This document shows positions 62,404 through 64,000 of a stretch of DNA of 64,000 nt, in pieces. Position 1 is the stretch's first letter. Each line of letters opens with the position of its first letter. Below the pieces are notes generated by a model. That model did no database searches, was not told the DNA's origin, and worked only from the letters and a program-made list of their open reading frames with translations. The stretch comes from Streptomyces clavuligerus. GTDB taxonomy: Bacteria; Actinomycetota; Actinomycetes; Streptomycetales; Streptomycetaceae. Location of the stretch: contig NZ_CP027858.1 in NCBI RefSeq assembly GCF_005519465.1, forward strand, positions 6,559,001 through 6,623,000, read 5' to 3'. The translations under genes were made by a program, and so were the position numbers.

Positions 62404-63195
62404 CTACGGCTTGACGCCCACAAAACCCCACTGGTCGACCGGCGCGCCGGTGAGCGGCGCGTCCGGCCGCCACAGGCTGATCGAGCCGAAGCCCGGCTCG
62501 ATCAGCTCCAGGCCCTCGGTGAACGAGCGCACGGTGTCCGCGGGCCGCGAGACATAGGGGAGCGCGCCGCCCTCCGCGTAGTCGTCGGACGCGGCGCGGG
62601 ACTCCGGGGTCTCGATGGTGTCGCACAGGATGAGGCAGCTCCCCGAGGGCAGGGCGTCGAGGTAGGAGCGGAGCAGGTCCCGCGCCGCGCCGTCGTCGAT
62701 GACATGCCCCAGCGTCGACAGCAGCATCAGCGCCACCGGACGGGACAGGTCCAGGGTCGCAGTGGCCTCCTTCAGCACGGTGGCGGAGTCCGTCAGGTCG
62801 GCGTGCACATAGTTGGTCGCGCCCTCGGGCCTGCTGACCATCAGGGCCCGCGCGTGGGCCAGCACGATCGGGTCGTTGTCGACATAGACGATCCGCGCGT
62901 CCGCCGCCGCCTCCTGGGCGACCTCGTGCGTGGAGTTGGCGGTCGGCAGCCCGGTGCCCAGGTCGAGGAACTGCCGTATGCCCCGCTCCAGGACGAGATG
63001 GCGCACCGCCCGCGCCTGGAACCGCCGTGAGGCCCGGGCGATGTCGATGATCTGCGGGTAGGACTCCGCGAGCTGTGCGCCCAGCTCCCGGTCCACGGGG
63101 TAGTTGTCCTTGCCGCCCAGCCAGAAGTTCCACATCCGTGCCGAGTGCGGTGTGCTGGTGTCGATGTGGGTACCGGGTGCCTGACCTGCGTTCAT
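62404..63195 (-). CDS. SAM-dependent methyltransferase of the DUF574 type
   Basis: 263 residues from the ATG at 63195 after GAGGAG. SARMWNFWLGGKDNYPVDRE is the hallmark opening, RQFLDLGTGLPTANSTHEVA motif I and IVYVDNDPIVLAHARAL the next. Such proteins occur in many copies in Streptomyces, often with regulatory genes. Substrate unknown. Confidence 0.93.
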   Translation of the reverse strand: MNAGQAPGTHIDTSTPHSARMWNFWLGGKDNYPVDRELGAQLAESYPQIIDIARASRRFQARAVRHLVLERGIRQFLDLGTGLPTANSTHEVAQEAAADARIVYVDNDPIVLAHARALMVSRPEGATNYVHADLTDSATVLKEATATLDLSRPVALMLLSTLGHVIDDGAARDLLRSYLDALPSGSCLILCDTIETPESRAASDDYAEGGALPYVSRPADTVRSFTEGLELIEPGFGSISLWRPDAPLTGAPVDQWGFVGVKP

Positions 63196-63534
63196 CACGT
63201 TCTCCTCACTCGGCCCCGTGCGGTTCGTCAGGGGCACCCCATTGTCACCATGCGCCCCGTCAGCTCCGACGCCACCCCCCTGACACCCGCCCTGACGATC
63301 CACCCCGGCCCTGTCCCCGGCAACTGCGGTGCCGGGCGCGGGCCGTACCGGACGGCCCTGCTCCGCACGGGGCCCGAGAAGGGCTTGTTCATGACAAGTA
63401 TCAGGCTGAACGTCGCCTTCTCCTCCCAGGTCACCGCCTTGTAGGTTCCCTGCGACAGGCGAGACCCCGGGGTTCGAGGACGCTCCGGGGGACGGGACTT
63501 CCCCCACCCGGCTCACCCGCCCCCGAGGAGTGAG
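63196..63534. other. Divergent spacer with palindrome
   Basis: 339 bp between the methyltransferase and the polyprenyl synthase. CTTGT-TCATG-ACAAG at 63384-63398 is a perfect 5-bp-arm palindrome in an AT-rich patch and may be an operator for the rightward gene, whose GAGGAG site is at 63525-63530. Confidence 0.45.
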
Positions 63535-64000
63535 ATGTCCGCCATGGCCGAACCCGGCTCCCTGGCTCCCTCCGGCGCCCCCGACCCGGACCTCCCGGGC
63601 ATCCGGACCGCCGTCGAACGGACTCTGGACGACTTCCTGGACGGCAAGGCGCGTGACGCGGAACGCGACGACATGCCGCCGGAGGTCATCGGCACCCTGC
63701 GGGACTTCGTCCTGCGCGGCGGCAAGAGGCTGCGTCCCCTGCTCTGCGCCTGCGGCTGGTACGCGGCGGGCGGCACCGGCGACCCGACAGCCGTGGTCCG
63801 GGTGGGCGCCGCCCTGGAGCTGTTCCACGCCTTCGCCCTCGTCCACGACGACCTCATGGACCGCAGCGCCACCCGCCGGGGCCGCCCGGCCGTCCACCGC
63901 GCCCTCGCCGACCGGTACCGGAGCACCCGCGACCACGCGACGGCGGAACGCCTCGGCGTGGGCTCCGCGATCCTCCTCGGCGACCTCGCCTGCGTCTGGT
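63535..64000 (+). CDS. Polyprenyl diphosphate synthase, 3' truncated by the window
   Basis: 155 complete codons from the ATG at 63535 are visible; the frame is open to the last base. FVLRGGKRLRPLLC contains the conserved G-G-K-R-x-R-P motif (substrate pyrophosphate binding) and LVHDDLMDRS the first Asp-rich motif (D105-D106-x-x-D109). FHAFALVHDD fits medium-chain (geranylgeranyl-type) synthases, with Ala at -1 and Phe near -5 of the FARM; chain length cannot be told reliably. The gene continues to the right. Confidence 0.9.
   Translation, partial: MSAMAEPGSLAPSGAPDPDLPGIRTAVERTLDDFLDGKARDAERDDMPPEVIGTLRDFVLRGGKRLRPLLCACGWYAAGGTGDPTAVVRVGAALELFHAFALVHDDLMDRSATRRGRPAVHRALADRYRSTRDHATAERLGVGSAILLGDLACVW

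Overview
The window is actinobacterial, almost certainly Streptomyces chromosomal DNA. GC content and third-position GC are very high, GTG and TTG starts are common, and AT-rich patches are confined to promoters. Family content fits: secreted S1, S8 and M64 peptidases, a GH18 chitinase with the chitinase-type 12-bp promoter repeats, XRE-TPR and NACHT proteins, two P450s, UbiA, DUF4291, ABATE/CGNR, and a DUF574-type methyltransferase. I see no rRNA, tRNA, CRISPR array, transposase or integrase.

Layout. 0-3 kb: the end of a phytanoyl-CoA-dioxygenase-like gene, a DUF6271-like protein and a convergent MBL hydrolase, perhaps the edge of a specialised-metabolism locus that continues leftwards. 3-7 kb: an acetyltransferase, an AEC transporter, a CGNR regulator and a membrane-anchored HTH protein. 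7-16 kb: a multidomain secreted subtilase, a P450 plus ferredoxin pair behind an unusual repeat-rich promoter, an XRE-TPR regulator divergent from a secreted M64 metallopeptidase, and a small toxin-antitoxin-like pair. 16-25 kb: mostly minus-strand metabolic genes (phosphatase, GNAT, metallophosphoesterase/PPTase operon, FMN reductase, nucleoside deaminase, SDR, BAAT-like lipoprotein hydrolase, aldo/keto reductase). 26-32 kb: a second subtilase, a coupled pair of very small genes including a 30-codon zinc-ribbon microprotein, a second P450, an exported carbonic anhydrase and a UbiA prenyltransferase. 32-38 kb: NmrA-like, APH-like, GNAT, LuxR, a crystallin-like secreted protein, and a methyltransferase/TetR divergon.

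39-42 kb is the most coherent system: a rhodanese, a CsoR/CstR-family repressor that lacks the copper-binding His, a TauE/SafE exporter and a decayed MBL persulfide-dioxygenase-like gene. They share three palindromes of the form RTACCC-N4-GGGTAT, so this looks like a reactive-sulfur regulon that has partly decayed.

44-53 kb: a chitinase with its direct-repeat promoter, divergent from a UvrA-like ATPase; a duplicated-domain protein of unknown function; a GDSL esterase; then a 1.5-kb gene-poor, repeat-rich stretch. That stretch carries a second chitinase-type promoter with no chitinase behind it, only a DoxX gene about 655 nt downstream. 53-64 kb: a large membrane NACHT protein, a DUF418 protein, a streptogrisin-like protease, small secreted proteins, a short AraC-type regulator, a DUF574-type methyltransferase and the start of a polyprenyl diphosphate synthase cut by the window end.

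Functionally, the region is rich in secreted hydrolases (three serine proteases, one metalloprotease, a chitinase and an esterase) and their local regulators, as expected for a soil saprophyte. All functions are inferred by reading the translated sequences; no database search was run.
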